Shown: positions 23,815-31,894 of the stretch, in pieces
How the letters are laid out: every line of letters starts with the position of its first letter
How positions within the stretch are numbered: position 1 is the first letter of the stretch
NCBI GenBank assembly: GCA_016929395.1
Contig: JAFGIX010000043.1
Coordinates: forward strand, 1 to 32,657
Direction: 5' to 3'
DNA from: Candidatus Zymogenus saltonus
GTDB lineage: Bacteria > Desulfobacterota > Zymogenia > Zymogenales > Zymogenaceae
DNA: 32,657 bases
Notes under the pieces: model-generated
Seen by the model: the letters and a program-made list of their open reading frames with translations, nothing else
Told to the model about the DNA's origin: nothing
Databases searched by the model: none
Made by a program: the position numbers and the translations under genes

Positions 23815-24273
23815 ATGGCGATTGAACTTTCGACGGAAGAGAGACTGGTGTATCTCGTGATCATGGCCGGCGGTGGGAACAAGGTACTACACAACCTCTA
23901 CAAGGGGGCGGATGAGGTGGAGAAGAAGAGGATACTCGGCGAAATGGGGGAGTATATGCAGGAGCTGGAGCCGGTGATGGACGCCTACGGCCTGGGGAGA
24001 GACCCCGAAGGGGTCGCGAGGGGCATGATGCTCACCGAAGACCTTATCGGGTGCGAGCCGAGGGGCGAGCTCTTGTCTGTCACGGAGGACGAGGCGGTGA
24101 GGAAGGTCACATCCTGTCCATGGGCGGCCTCGTACGAGGGGGGCACGTGCAGGCTCGTGATGGCGGCCATGGAGGAGGGTATCGGAAAGAAGCACGGCCT
24201 TACGATAGTATGTGAGCAGAGTATGGCCGAGGGGGCGGAGTACTGCATCTGGAAGGTAAAAAAGACCGGATAG
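23815..24273 (+). CDS. L-2-amino-thiazoline-4-carboxylate hydrolase-like protein
   Basis: The 152-residue protein resembles the small ATC-hydrolase-like family seen in many anaerobes. Visible are a helical N-terminal half (GGNKVLHNLYKGADEVEKKRIL), a Cys-Pro pair in KVTSCPWAASYEGG, and a C-terminal strand region ending in EGAEYCIWKVKK. In the named enzyme family the reaction is ring opening of a cysteine precursor, but most family members are uncharacterised, so function should not be assumed. It begins 92 bp after the M24 gene, past a GC-rich hairpin. Confidence 0.6.
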   Translation: MAIELSTEERLVYLVIMAGGGNKVLHNLYKGADEVEKKRILGEMGEYMQELEPVMDAYGLGRDPEGVARGMMLTEDLIGCEPRGELLSVTEDEAVRKVTSCPWAASYEGGTCRLVMAAMEEGIGKKHGLTIVCEQSMAEGAEYCIWKVKKTG

Positions 24274-24639
24274 ACCGATACCCGACCCCGCTCGATCTGA
24301 AAAACCGACAGGGCGAATGGGGGTAATGGGGGGGTGATGGGGGGGATGATGGAAATCTTAGGCCGATTCGATCAGAGGTGTATCCTGATTTTGATCAATG
24401 ACGGTCATTTATCATCTGAGATGGGGGGGGGTGGAGTGGTGGCATCGACGATTGAGTATCGATTGAATATCAACATCGCACTTCTTATATGAATTTCTTT
24501 TAGATAATTACAATTCGGAGGGGAAAAGTATCTATTTATGAAAAAGAAGTTGACATGAATTTTGGGATGTGAAACAATCCGTCTGGACGGTCGGAAAATC
24601 TGGTATCTGTAACCGCATATTCTCTCTCATCTTCTTAAT

Positions 24640-24774
24640 TCTCCTCCTCTTACTGCACCACCTCCTGTACCACCACCACCACCACCACCACCACCACCAC
24701 CTCCTCCTCCTCCTCCTACTACTACTACTACTACTAATGCTGCTGCTGTTGCTACTATTACTGCACCTGCACCT
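24640..24774. repeat. Trinucleotide microsatellite array
   Basis: Triplet periodicity runs for about 135 bp. The core is about eleven ACC units (24669-24701), five TCC units (24702-24716) and six TAC units (24717-24734), then TGC/TAC-rich triplets. Read as protein it gives only His, Leu or Trp/Arg runs, so coding is unlikely. Such arrays are rare in bacteria. Confidence 0.95.
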
Positions 24775-24795
24775 AATCTCACTCTCATATTGTAA

Positions 24796-24827
24796 CCGTC
24801 CGACCGTCCGACCGTCCGACCGTCCAG
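24796..24827. repeat. Four 8-bp tandem repeats (CCGTCCGA)
   Basis: Three CCGTCCGA units and a final CCGTCCAG lie end to end. The last 12 bases are the exact reverse complement of CTGGACGGTCGG at 24583-24594, so the array forms one arm of an inverted repeat that brackets the triplet array. Confidence 0.95.
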
Positions 24828-24896
24828 GGAAGTTACAACGAGAGATATACACTTTCATTTTAATAAGAACAAAAAACATGTCGAGGTACAGTCAAA

Positions 24897-25496
24897 TTGA
24901 AAGATGACCTTCGTTCCGAAAAGGTAAAGAGGATAGTCTCCTGCGCCCAGGAGGTTATAGCGAAAAAAAGCGGTTTTTCCGTCAGCATCCAGGACGTGGC
25001 GGACAGCGCCGGAATCTCAAAGGGCGCCGTCTTGCACTACTTCCCCACAAAGAGCAGTCTCTTCAAGGCGGTCTTTGAGGATTTTTTCAATGGAATCTTC
25101 GAGAGGGGAAAGAGGGTGATGGCGGAACTTGAAGACCCTGTGGAGAAGATAAAGTCCTTCGCCGACTGGCTCTATGATTCGGCCGATCCCGATGGTCCCG
25201 TGGGGTATCCCCTCTTCTTCGAGTGTATGTACAGGGCCGTATATGAAGAGGATTTCAAGGCCACATTCCACAACTGGATAACGGGCTGGGTCACCATGTT
25301 GGAGAGGTCCATTATGGACGGCATCGAAGAGGGGAAGATAAAGGAGGTAAATCCGGCCGAAACGGCGAGGGCCATATCCGCAGTATATCAGGGTGTTGCT
25401 TCGAGGTGGTACCTCGACAGGTCGAGGCATTCAGACGAGTGGGCAACAAAGGTGGTGAAGGACACCATCGATAAAATACTCAGTGTCAAGGATTGA
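24897..25496 (+). CDS. TetR-family regulator of the acyl-CoA operon
   Basis: The 199-residue protein has the TetR DNA-binding domain at about residues 10-55 (IVSCAQEVIAKKSGFSVSIQDVADSAGISKGAVLHYFPTKSSLFKAVF) and a helical effector domain with HSDEWATKVVKDTIDKIL at the end. It begins with TTG at 24897; the nearby ATG at 24878 is out of frame. It is the first gene of a tight rightward run including an SCP2 protein and acyl-CoA enzymes, so an acyl-CoA or lipid effector is likely. The repeat-rich DNA upstream probably contains its promoter, but no clear operator palindrome was found. Confidence 0.9.
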   Translation: MKDDLRSEKVKRIVSCAQEVIAKKSGFSVSIQDVADSAGISKGAVLHYFPTKSSLFKAVFEDFFNGIFERGKRVMAELEDPVEKIKSFADWLYDSADPDGPVGYPLFFECMYRAVYEEDFKATFHNWITGWVTMLERSIMDGIEEGKIKEVNPAETARAISAVYQGVASRWYLDRSRHSDEWATKVVKDTIDKILSVKD

Positions 25497-25525
25497 GTCT
25501 AAACCTTTTATCAGGGAGGTAAATC

Positions 25526-25918
25526 ATGCCTATTTTTGAAAGCACCGAGAAGATGTACGATGTTCTGGGGAGTCTCTTCAGGTTCCTAATGGAGCATCCC
25601 GAAGTGGGTCCGAAGTATGTGGAATCCGGTATCACGATAAAGTTCGATATCTTCGATCCGGAAGGGTATATCTGGCTGACGCCTGATGGCGTCGTACTGG
25701 GGGCTTCCGACATGAAGCCGACCATCGAGATGAAGCTTTCGGGGGATACCTGCCACGACTTCTGGCTTAAAAACGTATCGATGCCGGTCGCACTGGCCAA
25801 GGGGCTGATAAAGGCGAAGGGCCCGATGCCGAAGGTTCTGAAGCTTTTGCCCCTTCTTAAGCCCGCGTACGAGAATTACCCCAGGATCGCAAAGGAAAAG
25901 GGTCTTTCCACGGATTAA
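25526..25918 (+). CDS. SCP2 sterol-carrier-like lipid-binding protein
   Basis: The 130-residue protein matches the SCP-2 fold: a first helix, then strands with GITIKFDIFDPEGYIWLTPDG, DMKPTIEMKLSGDTCHDFWLKNVSMPVALAKGLIKAKG, and a C-terminal helix. The DxxxxFWLxN...GxIKxxG pattern is the lipid-pocket signature of bacterial SCP2 proteins. Such proteins bind acyl chains or acyl-CoAs and may shuttle them to the ligase and dehydrogenase encoded downstream. It starts with a GGGAGG ribosome site 29 bp after tetR. Confidence 0.85.
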   Translation: MPIFESTEKMYDVLGSLFRFLMEHPEVGPKYVESGITIKFDIFDPEGYIWLTPDGVVLGASDMKPTIEMKLSGDTCHDFWLKNVSMPVALAKGLIKAKGPMPKVLKLLPLLKPAYENYPRIAKEKGLSTD

Positions 25919-25932
25919 AAGGAGGGAGAAAA

Positions 25933-26604
25933 ATGGAGAGAAGCCTGAAACAATACGAAGAGGCAAGAAAAGAAGCCGCCCTGATTGCGGCAAAGCTCAT
26001 ACTGGCCTCGGCGGTGACTTCCCCGAGGCTCGGAGGTGTGGGCGAGATCGCCATCCAGCTCTACCATGACGACGCCGATATCGAGGACATCTGCATCAAG
26101 ATGGAGGAGATGAGCGCGGACAATCCGGCGTGGAAGTTCTTCAAAAGGGACGCGGCCATGCTGAGGGACGCTAACGCCCTATTGATCATGTCGTCCTTGA
26201 GGTCCCTTACCGACCCCGCCGACATCAACTGCAACTATTGCGGGTACGTGACGTGCGAGTACATGAGGGAGGTCGAAAAACTGCCCAAGGAGCCGGGTTT
26301 GGCCTTCACGGGGCCGCTCTGTTTTCTCAGGGCGGATAACATGGGTTTTGCCCTGGACGGGGGAATATCCCTCGCCAGAAACCTCGGGATAGACTACGGG
26401 GTGTTCTGGTCGGCGGGGGCCGCCGCCATGAAGATGGGTATTTTGCCAAAGGATACCGGCATAGCCATCGGGCTGGCCCTGTCCGTTTCGGAAAAGAGCC
26501 CCTTCAGAGACATTCCCGTTCGCTATGACGAGATCAACGAGCGCACGATGATGGACAGGGTCATAAGGAGGCTCTATCCGCAGTTTCGCTCGATATACAG
26601 TTAA
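25933..26604 (+). CDS. DUF2148 ferredoxin-domain protein (first of pair)
   Basis: The 223-residue protein belongs to the DUF2148 ferredoxin-domain family. Cys100, Cys103 and Cys108 (CNYCGYVTC) with a later Cys in GPLCFL form an atypical 4Fe-4S motif. The C-terminal half is hydrophobic and glycine-rich (SAGAAAMKMGILPKDTGIAIGLALSVS). The family is spread through anaerobes and lacks an assigned reaction; electron transfer is the usual guess. It lies 14 bp after the SCP2 gene and 10 bp before its paralogue, and next to an acyl-CoA dehydrogenase, so it may take electrons from acyl-CoA oxidation. Confidence 0.82.
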   Translation: MERSLKQYEEARKEAALIAAKLILASAVTSPRLGGVGEIAIQLYHDDADIEDICIKMEEMSADNPAWKFFKRDAAMLRDANALLIMSSLRSLTDPADINCNYCGYVTCEYMREVEKLPKEPGLAFTGPLCFLRADNMGFALDGGISLARNLGIDYGVFWSAGAAAMKMGILPKDTGIAIGLALSVSEKSPFRDIPVRYDEINERTMMDRVIRRLYPQFRSIYS

Positions 26605-26614
26605 GGAGGGTATC

Positions 26615-27265
26615 ATGGCTGTTACCGAATTAAGTGAACTTATCAAGGGCGGGCTGGACAGGGCGGTGGAGCTCATGGCGATTGCCGCCCACAACAGCTA
26701 CCGTTTTGGGAAGACGAACAAAACGAAGATCATTTCCATCGGACACGAGGAGATGCAGCAGATAGGGGAGTTCTGCTATTCACTGGCGGATATGTCTCCC
26801 CTGGCGGCCAGGGACGGCCGGGCCATGAAGGAGCTCATCGATATGGACGGCAGGATGCTGATCATAGGCGAGAAGAGAAAGAGCGACCTCAACTGGAACT
26901 GCGGGGCCTGCGGATACCGCACCTGCGCGGAGCTGAACAAGACCGAGGAGGTGGAGGCCCTTACCGGGCGCGGTCCGTCGTGCCAGTTCAAGAACCTCAA
27001 CGTGATGATCGCGGCAAACGCCGCCGCCTCAATGGCGTGGAGGCTGGGACTCTACTGCAGGGTGTATTCCACATACGGCATGAGCGCTCTGGCCATGAGC
27101 GTCATCGAGGACGTGGACATATCGATCTCCGTGGCGGTGGCCGCCGGGAAGAGCGACCCCTTCTTCGATCGGCACCAGTACTGGACCCAGGAGTTCTGGG
27201 ACGAGATATTCAAGAAGGAGTTCCCAACCTACGATCGGGGATTCATCGGGGCGATAGAGGAATAA
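26615..27265 (+). CDS. DUF2148 ferredoxin-domain protein (second of pair)
   Basis: The 216-residue paralogue of the preceding protein has the same Cys spacing in CGACGYRTC plus a later Cys in GPSCQF. Its C-terminal part (AANAAASMAWRLGLYCRVYSTYGMSALAMSVIEDVDISISVAVAAGKSDPFFDR) aligns with the same region of the first copy. Tandem related copies suggest a heterodimer rather than redundancy. A strong AAGGAGG ribosome site precedes it, and the acyl-CoA ligase starts 22 bp downstream. Confidence 0.82.
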   Translation: MAVTELSELIKGGLDRAVELMAIAAHNSYRFGKTNKTKIISIGHEEMQQIGEFCYSLADMSPLAARDGRAMKELIDMDGRMLIIGEKRKSDLNWNCGACGYRTCAELNKTEEVEALTGRGPSCQFKNLNVMIAANAAASMAWRLGLYCRVYSTYGMSALAMSVIEDVDISISVAVAAGKSDPFFDRHQYWTQEFWDEIFKKEFPTYDRGFIGAIEE

Positions 27266-27287
27266 GAATGAGTGGAGGAGTTGAAAA

Positions 27288-28901
27288 ATGTCTGCCAAGT
27301 TAGAATTGAACCCGGTCATCCTGGGGCACCTCATAGAGATCAGGGCCGGCGAGACTCCCGACAAGGAGATCATCGTGTTCGAGAAGGGTGAGTTGGGGGA
27401 AGATATACTCACATACTCGGACATCCACGAGGCGTCCAACAAGGTCGCGAGGCTGCTTCTGAAAAACGGCATAGGGAAGGGGGACAGGTTCGCCCTCTTT
27501 ATGAGAAACCACCCCGAGTTTATCTACGCCGTGACCGCGGCGACGGTGGTCGGGGCCGTCGTGGTGCCCATAGACCCCCGCTCCCGGGGGGAGCGCCTTA
27601 AATATCTTCTTGAAAACTCAGACTCCAAGGGAATTATCGTGTCCGGGGAGTGCCTCGGTCAGCTGGAGGAGGTGATGGGCGGGCTTTCCGACCTGAAGTT
27701 CAAGGCGGTCGCCTGGAGGGAGGAGCAGGGGATCAAGCCGACCGGCAGGTACCATGCCTTAAACGAGACGCTTAACGCCGACGCCTGGGAGAGGGTCGAC
27801 CAGATGATATTCGACGTCCGCCATCCGATGGAGGTCATATACACGTCGGGGACCACCGGCGACCCGAAGGGGGTGATCTTGAGGAACAACCGCACCGGCG
27901 CCATAAATCTCCTGAACCTCCTGGCGTGGAAATACAGGCCGGGGGACGTCCTCTATTCGGGTCTTTCCTTGACCCACGGCAACGCCCAGGCGGTGACGCT
28001 GCTTCCCGCTCTCAGCAACGGCTACAAGGCTGTGATAAGCGCGAGATTCACCAAGAGCCGTATATGGGACATATGCCGCAAGTACGGCTGCACCTCCTTT
28101 TCGCTCCTGGGCGGGATGATGGCGGGTATCTTCAACGAGCCGGAGAAACCGGACGACGCGGACAACCCGGTTAAGGTCGTCATCTCGGCCGGAACCCCCC
28201 AGGCCATCTGGGAAGGCTTCGAGAAGCGCTTTGGCGTCAAGATCCTCGAGTGGTACGGCGCGGTGGAGGGGGGATTCTCGTTCAAGCCGCCGGGCGTGGG
28301 CCCCATCGGCTCGTTCGGAAAGACGCTTCCCGGCGTGATGGAACTTAAGGTCGTGGACGACGACGACAACGAGGTGCCGCCGGGAGTGACGGGGGAGATG
28401 ATAGTCAAGATGCTCAAGGGCGAGACGAAGGTGGATTACCTGAAGAGACCGGACGAGAGCGCCGACAAGACCAGGGGCGGGTGGCTCAGGACGGGAGACA
28501 TGGTCCACCGGGACGAAAAGGGGTGGTTCTTCTTCGATTACCGAAAGGGGACGGAGCTCAGGCGCGCCGGGGACTTCATCCAGCCGGACTACGTCGAGAG
28601 GATCATAGGCGAGCACCCGCAGGTCAGCGAGGTCTGTGTCTACGGCATCCCCGCGGCAAGCGGCGCCCCCGGAGAGAGCGACCTCGTGGCCGCCCTGGAG
28701 CCCTTCGAAAACGGGACCATCGATCCAAAGAGCGTATTCGACAAGTGCAAGAAGGAGATGGAGACAAACTTCATCCCGTCTTACCTGCAGGTGGTGGAGG
28801 AGATACCGAAGAGCATCTCGGAGAAGGCCTTGGACAGGGTGTTGAAAGACAAGTTCTCGCCAGATGCTCAAAACGTCCATAAATTCGAGGATTATAAGTA
28901 A
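27288..28901 (+). CDS. AMP-forming acyl-CoA ligase (CaiC/fatty-acyl type)
   Basis: The 537-residue adenylating enzyme activates a carboxylic acid to its CoA thioester through an acyl-AMP. Motifs visible: the phosphate loop YTSGTTGDPKGV near residue 187, the substrate/ATP segment WYGAVEGGF, the WLRTGDMVHRDEKGWFFFDYRKG hinge region near 400-420, and the C-terminal lysine region SISEKALDRVL near 515. The DYRKGTELRRAGDFI variant replaces the common DRxKDxIxxxGENI, as in the carnitine/crotonobetaine CoA-ligase branch. The acid substrate is not deducible. Downstream genes for an acyl-CoA dehydrogenase and a thiolase point to beta-oxidation-like use. Confidence 0.9.
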   Translation: MSAKLELNPVILGHLIEIRAGETPDKEIIVFEKGELGEDILTYSDIHEASNKVARLLLKNGIGKGDRFALFMRNHPEFIYAVTAATVVGAVVVPIDPRSRGERLKYLLENSDSKGIIVSGECLGQLEEVMGGLSDLKFKAVAWREEQGIKPTGRYHALNETLNADAWERVDQMIFDVRHPMEVIYTSGTTGDPKGVILRNNRTGAINLLNLLAWKYRPGDVLYSGLSLTHGNAQAVTLLPALSNGYKAVISARFTKSRIWDICRKYGCTSFSLLGGMMAGIFNEPEKPDDADNPVKVVISAGTPQAIWEGFEKRFGVKILEWYGAVEGGFSFKPPGVGPIGSFGKTLPGVMELKVVDDDDNEVPPGVTGEMIVKMLKGETKVDYLKRPDESADKTRGGWLRTGDMVHRDEKGWFFFDYRKGTELRRAGDFIQPDYVERIIGEHPQVSEVCVYGIPAASGAPGESDLVAALEPFENGTIDPKSVFDKCKKEMETNFIPSYLQVVEEIPKSISEKALDRVLKDKFSPDAQNVHKFEDYK

Positions 28902-28920
28902 AATGAAAAGGAGTCTTATC

Positions 28921-30141
28921 ATGAGCTACCTTGACCTTAACATTGAGCTCACCGACGAACAGATCGCCCTGAAAGACGCCGCCCACAAGTTTGCAAAGGA
29001 GGTATTGAGGCCGGCAAGCCTTGAGCTTGACAAGCTGGAAAATCCCGAGGATGTCATAAAGAGCCCCATCTACTGGAACGCGATGAAGAAAGGGTATGAG
29101 CTGGGCTATCACACCATCTTCATTCCCGACAGCTGGGGCGGGCTTGGGCTCGAGCCGCTCGAAGTCCACATGGTTTTAGAGGAGATCGCCTGGGGGAGCG
29201 CGGACTTCGCCATAGCGTTCGGTGTGGCGTGCTTTCCGGCGTTCTTCGCATCCATGCTCCCATCGGACCGCCTGGCCGACGAGATACTCTTTCCCTACTG
29301 CGATAACAAGGACGCCACCTTCATAGGCTGCTGGGGCATCACGGAGCCGGATCACGGGACGGATACACTGGCCCCGGGCACCCCAAACTTTACCGATCCG
29401 AAGATAACGGGGCAGGTCACCGCGCGCCTCGACGGGGACGAGTGGGCCATAAACGGCCAGAAGGCGTCCTGGGTATCCAACGGAAGCATCGCCACCCACA
29501 CCCTCCTCTACCTCACGATAGATCCCTCGATGGGGATGTCGGGCGGCGGCATCTGCATCGTTCCGCTGGACCTGCCGGGGGTGAGCAGGGGGAGGGCCCT
29601 GAACAAGATAGGCCAGAGGGCCTTGAATCAGGGGGAGATATTCTTCGACGGCGTGATGGTGCCGGCGGAGTACATGCTGGTCGATCAGGAGAGCTACGAG
29701 TCTATGCTCGACCTGACGCTTTCCACCGCGAACGCCGCCATGGGGGCGATGTTCACCGGCGTGGCCAGGGCCGCCTACGAGGAGGCTCTCAACTACTCGA
29801 GGGAGCGCGTTCAGGGGGGAAAACTCCTGTTCGAGCACCAGATGATAAAACACAAGCTGTTTTCGATGTTCATGAAGGTGGAGGCGGCAAGGGCGCTCTC
29901 CCGCGCGGCGATGATATACAATTACAACAACACGCCGCCGGACACCAAGTACTCCATAGCGTCCAAGGTTTTCTGCACCAACACGGCCTTCGAGGTTGCC
30001 AACGACGCCGTCCAGATATTCGGCGGATACGGCCTGAGCAGGGAATATCCGATCGAAAAGATCTTCAGGGACGCAAGGGCCGCGCTGATCGAGGACGGCG
30101 CCAACGACAGCCTGATGTTGACCGGCGCCCATTCGCTTTGA
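28921..30141 (+). CDS. Acyl-CoA dehydrogenase
   Basis: The 406-residue FAD enzyme oxidises an acyl-CoA at the alpha-beta carbons. The N-terminal helical domain starts LTDEQIALKDAAHKFAKEVLRP; the middle domain has GCWGITEPDHGTD; the C-terminal domain includes FEHQMIKHKLFSMFMKVEAAR and QIFGGYGLSREYPIEKIFRDARA. Near the end, where many family members have Tyr-Glu-Gly-Thr, this one has E391-D392-G-A, so the usual catalytic Glu position may be Asp. ATG 28921 is chosen because AAAAGGAG lies 8-13 bases upstream and MSYLDLNIELT begins the family's normal first helix. An upstream ATG at 28864 would overlap the ligase gene and add an unlikely basic extension. Confidence 0.88.
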   Translation: MSYLDLNIELTDEQIALKDAAHKFAKEVLRPASLELDKLENPEDVIKSPIYWNAMKKGYELGYHTIFIPDSWGGLGLEPLEVHMVLEEIAWGSADFAIAFGVACFPAFFASMLPSDRLADEILFPYCDNKDATFIGCWGITEPDHGTDTLAPGTPNFTDPKITGQVTARLDGDEWAINGQKASWVSNGSIATHTLLYLTIDPSMGMSGGGICIVPLDLPGVSRGRALNKIGQRALNQGEIFFDGVMVPAEYMLVDQESYESMLDLTLSTANAAMGAMFTGVARAAYEEALNYSRERVQGGKLLFEHQMIKHKLFSMFMKVEAARALSRAAMIYNYNNTPPDTKYSIASKVFCTNTAFEVANDAVQIFGGYGLSREYPIEKIFRDARAALIEDGANDSLMLTGAHSL

Positions 30142-30335
30142 GATTAATATTACGGCAAATCGGGGATCAAGTCCTGGACTCTATATTTGACGATAAAGGA
30201 TATGATTGAGGCGTGAGGGCGGGCAGGGGATTTTTGTGACTAAAAGAGAAAGCAAATCTGTATATGAATTTGAGTGACTTTTAATTGCGGTTGTTGCCTG
30301 AGGTTGGTCGTTAAGAGAATAATAGGAGTTAAAAT

Positions 30336-31574
30336 ATGGAAGATGTCTATATTATCGGCGTCGGGATGATAAGGTTCGGGAAGTACCTGGACCGTACGAT
30401 AAAGGGGATGGCGAAAGACGCCGTTGACCTTGTCTTTATGGACGCGGGAGTAAAGAAAGAGGATATCGAGGCCGCGTACGTGGCCAACACCTTCTGGGGG
30501 ATGTTCAACGGGCAGCACTCCATCAGGGGACAGGTGATATTGAGGTCGATGGGAATTCAGGGGCTTCCGATCACAAATGTGGAGAACGCTTGTGCCGGCG
30601 CATCGACCGCCCTCAACCTCGCCTGTCACGGGGTGTCCTGCGGGACCTACGACGTGGCCCTGGCCCTGGGGGTGGAGAAGATAACCAACGAGAACAAGGC
30701 GCTGTCATTTCAGGCCTATGCGACGTGCCTCGACGTGGAGGGCTTCAACGAGCATATCCAGTTCCTGCTTAATGTGGGGAAGAGCCTGAACCTAGACACC
30801 CCCGAAGAGTCAGGGGCGCCGGGGGAGGGGAGGAGCATATTCATGGACATATATTCCATCGGAGCCCGGTGGCACATGGCGACGTACGGCTCCACCCAGA
30901 GGCAGCTTGCGACAATCAGCGCCAAGAATCACTTCCACAGCTCGTTGAATCCCCTCTCCCAATACCAGAAGGATATGAACGTGGAAGAGGTCTTAAACGA
31001 CAGGCTCATCTCCTACCCCCTGACCAGGGCGATGTGCGCCCCCGTAGGCGACGGGGCGGCGGCGGCGATTGTCTGCTCAAAAAAATATCTCAAAAGACTG
31101 GCCGGCGCCAGGCCCGTCAAGGTCAGGGCGTCCGTCCTCGGCTCCGGCACCGACAGGCCGATAGATGGAATAGATATAGGCGAAAGGCTCTCCAAAAAGG
31201 CGTATGAGGTATCGGGGATAGGCCCAGGCGACATCGACATCGCGGAGGTCCACGATGCAACGGCCTACGGCGAGCTCCACCAGACCGAGGCCATGGGCTT
31301 CTGTCCCGAGGGGGAGGGGGGCGTCTTTGCCGAGAGCGGCGCAACCAAGCTGGGCGGGAAGATCCCGATCAACACCAGCGGCGGATTGGAGAGCCGGGGC
31401 CACCCGATAGGGGCGTCGGGGCTGGCGCAGATCCACGAGATCGTCACGCAGCTTCGGGGAGAGGCGGGAAAGAGGCAGGCGGAGGGCGCGAGGATAGGGT
31501 TGACGGAAAACGGCGGCGGAAACATCGGCGTCGAGGAGGCCGCCATGTGCGTCCATGTCCTTGAGAAGGTCTGA
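30336..31574 (+). CDS. SCP2-type thiolase / acetyl-CoA acetyltransferase-like
   Basis: The 412-residue protein belongs to the SCP2/non-specific lipid-transfer thiolase group. The nucleophile is Cys86 in VENACAGASTALNLACHGV. The active-site His motif is in SRGHPIGASGLAQ, and AEVHDATAYGEL provides the other conserved His. The second Cys of classical thiolases (CxGGG) is replaced: the segment reads LTENGGGNIG. It would cleave or form a beta-ketoacyl-CoA bond. The absence of the second Cys is usual in this subgroup but leaves open another acyl-transfer role. It follows the dehydrogenase after 194 bp with no clear promoter, and starts after a TAGGAG ribosome site. Confidence 0.85.
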   Translation: MEDVYIIGVGMIRFGKYLDRTIKGMAKDAVDLVFMDAGVKKEDIEAAYVANTFWGMFNGQHSIRGQVILRSMGIQGLPITNVENACAGASTALNLACHGVSCGTYDVALALGVEKITNENKALSFQAYATCLDVEGFNEHIQFLLNVGKSLNLDTPEESGAPGEGRSIFMDIYSIGARWHMATYGSTQRQLATISAKNHFHSSLNPLSQYQKDMNVEEVLNDRLISYPLTRAMCAPVGDGAAAAIVCSKKYLKRLAGARPVKVRASVLGSGTDRPIDGIDIGERLSKKAYEVSGIGPGDIDIAEVHDATAYGELHQTEAMGFCPEGEGGVFAESGATKLGGKIPINTSGGLESRGHPIGASGLAQIHEIVTQLRGEAGKRQAEGARIGLTENGGGNIGVEEAAMCVHVLEKV

Positions 31575-31666
31575 CAGCCGTTGAAAACCTGCCCAAGTAT
31601 CCAACCGCGGAGCCGTGAATGTCAAAAGGGATTGGCTGAAGCAGGATACCGGATAATGCCGTGTAA

Positions 31667-31698
31667 GTCGACATTCCCGCTAAAGCGGGAATGTCGAC
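31667..31698. repeat. Perfect 14-bp-stem hairpin (REP-like or terminator)
   Basis: GTCGACATTCCCGC (31667-31680), TAAA, then GCGGGAATGTCGAC (31685-31698). The TTCCCGC/GCGGGAA core is like dispersed palindromic elements seen in many genomes. Being just after the thiolase gene and followed by AAAAAC, it could end the operon on either strand. Confidence 0.85.
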
Positions 31699-31785
31699 AA
31701 AAACAGCCCCGCCAGCCTTTGCCGGTATAAAATGCAGGGGATCATTTTTGTAGTTTGAGGCGACGGTCGACCGCCTTCACCTTTC

Positions 31786-31812
31786 CCACCACCCCCACCC
31801 CCCCGGTGGTGG
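31786..31812. other. C-rich-loop hairpin
   Basis: CCACCACC (31786-31793) and GGTGGTGG (31805-31812) are perfect inverted repeats around an 11-base loop that is almost all C. It is followed by CCCTTTCTACCTTT, so it may act as a terminator, or reflect slippage. Confidence 0.7.
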
Positions 31813-31894
31813 CCCTTTCTACCTTTAGATCGGTTTAGGAAAAATACTTCTGAATTCAATTGATTTTTTTGCTTTTTTTATTACAATTAACAAT

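Larger units (their letters stand above)
24274..24896. other. Gene-free repeat-rich region
   Basis: This 623-bp stretch has no credible gene. From left to right it holds three G-runs of five to seven at about 24319-24347, a run of nine G at 24423-24431, an inverted-repeat arm at 24583-24594, a long triplet array at about 24640-24774, and four 8-bp repeats at 24796-24827 whose last unit is the other arm of the inverted repeat. It separates the upstream gene run from the acyl-CoA operon. Confidence 0.85.

Noticed and set aside
24796-24827. CRISPR array
   Set aside because: Units are only 8 bp and directly adjacent with no spacers.
24569-24907. Open frame with His and Leu runs across the triplet array, and a Ser/Arg/Trp-run frame on the other strand
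   Set aside because: Both are direct readings of ACC, TCC and TAC triplet repeats, with no ribosome site or conserved domain.
28864-28920. Upstream start for the acyl-CoA dehydrogenase
   Set aside because: It would overlap the ligase gene and add a basic stretch not seen in the family; the AAAAGGAG site supports 28921.
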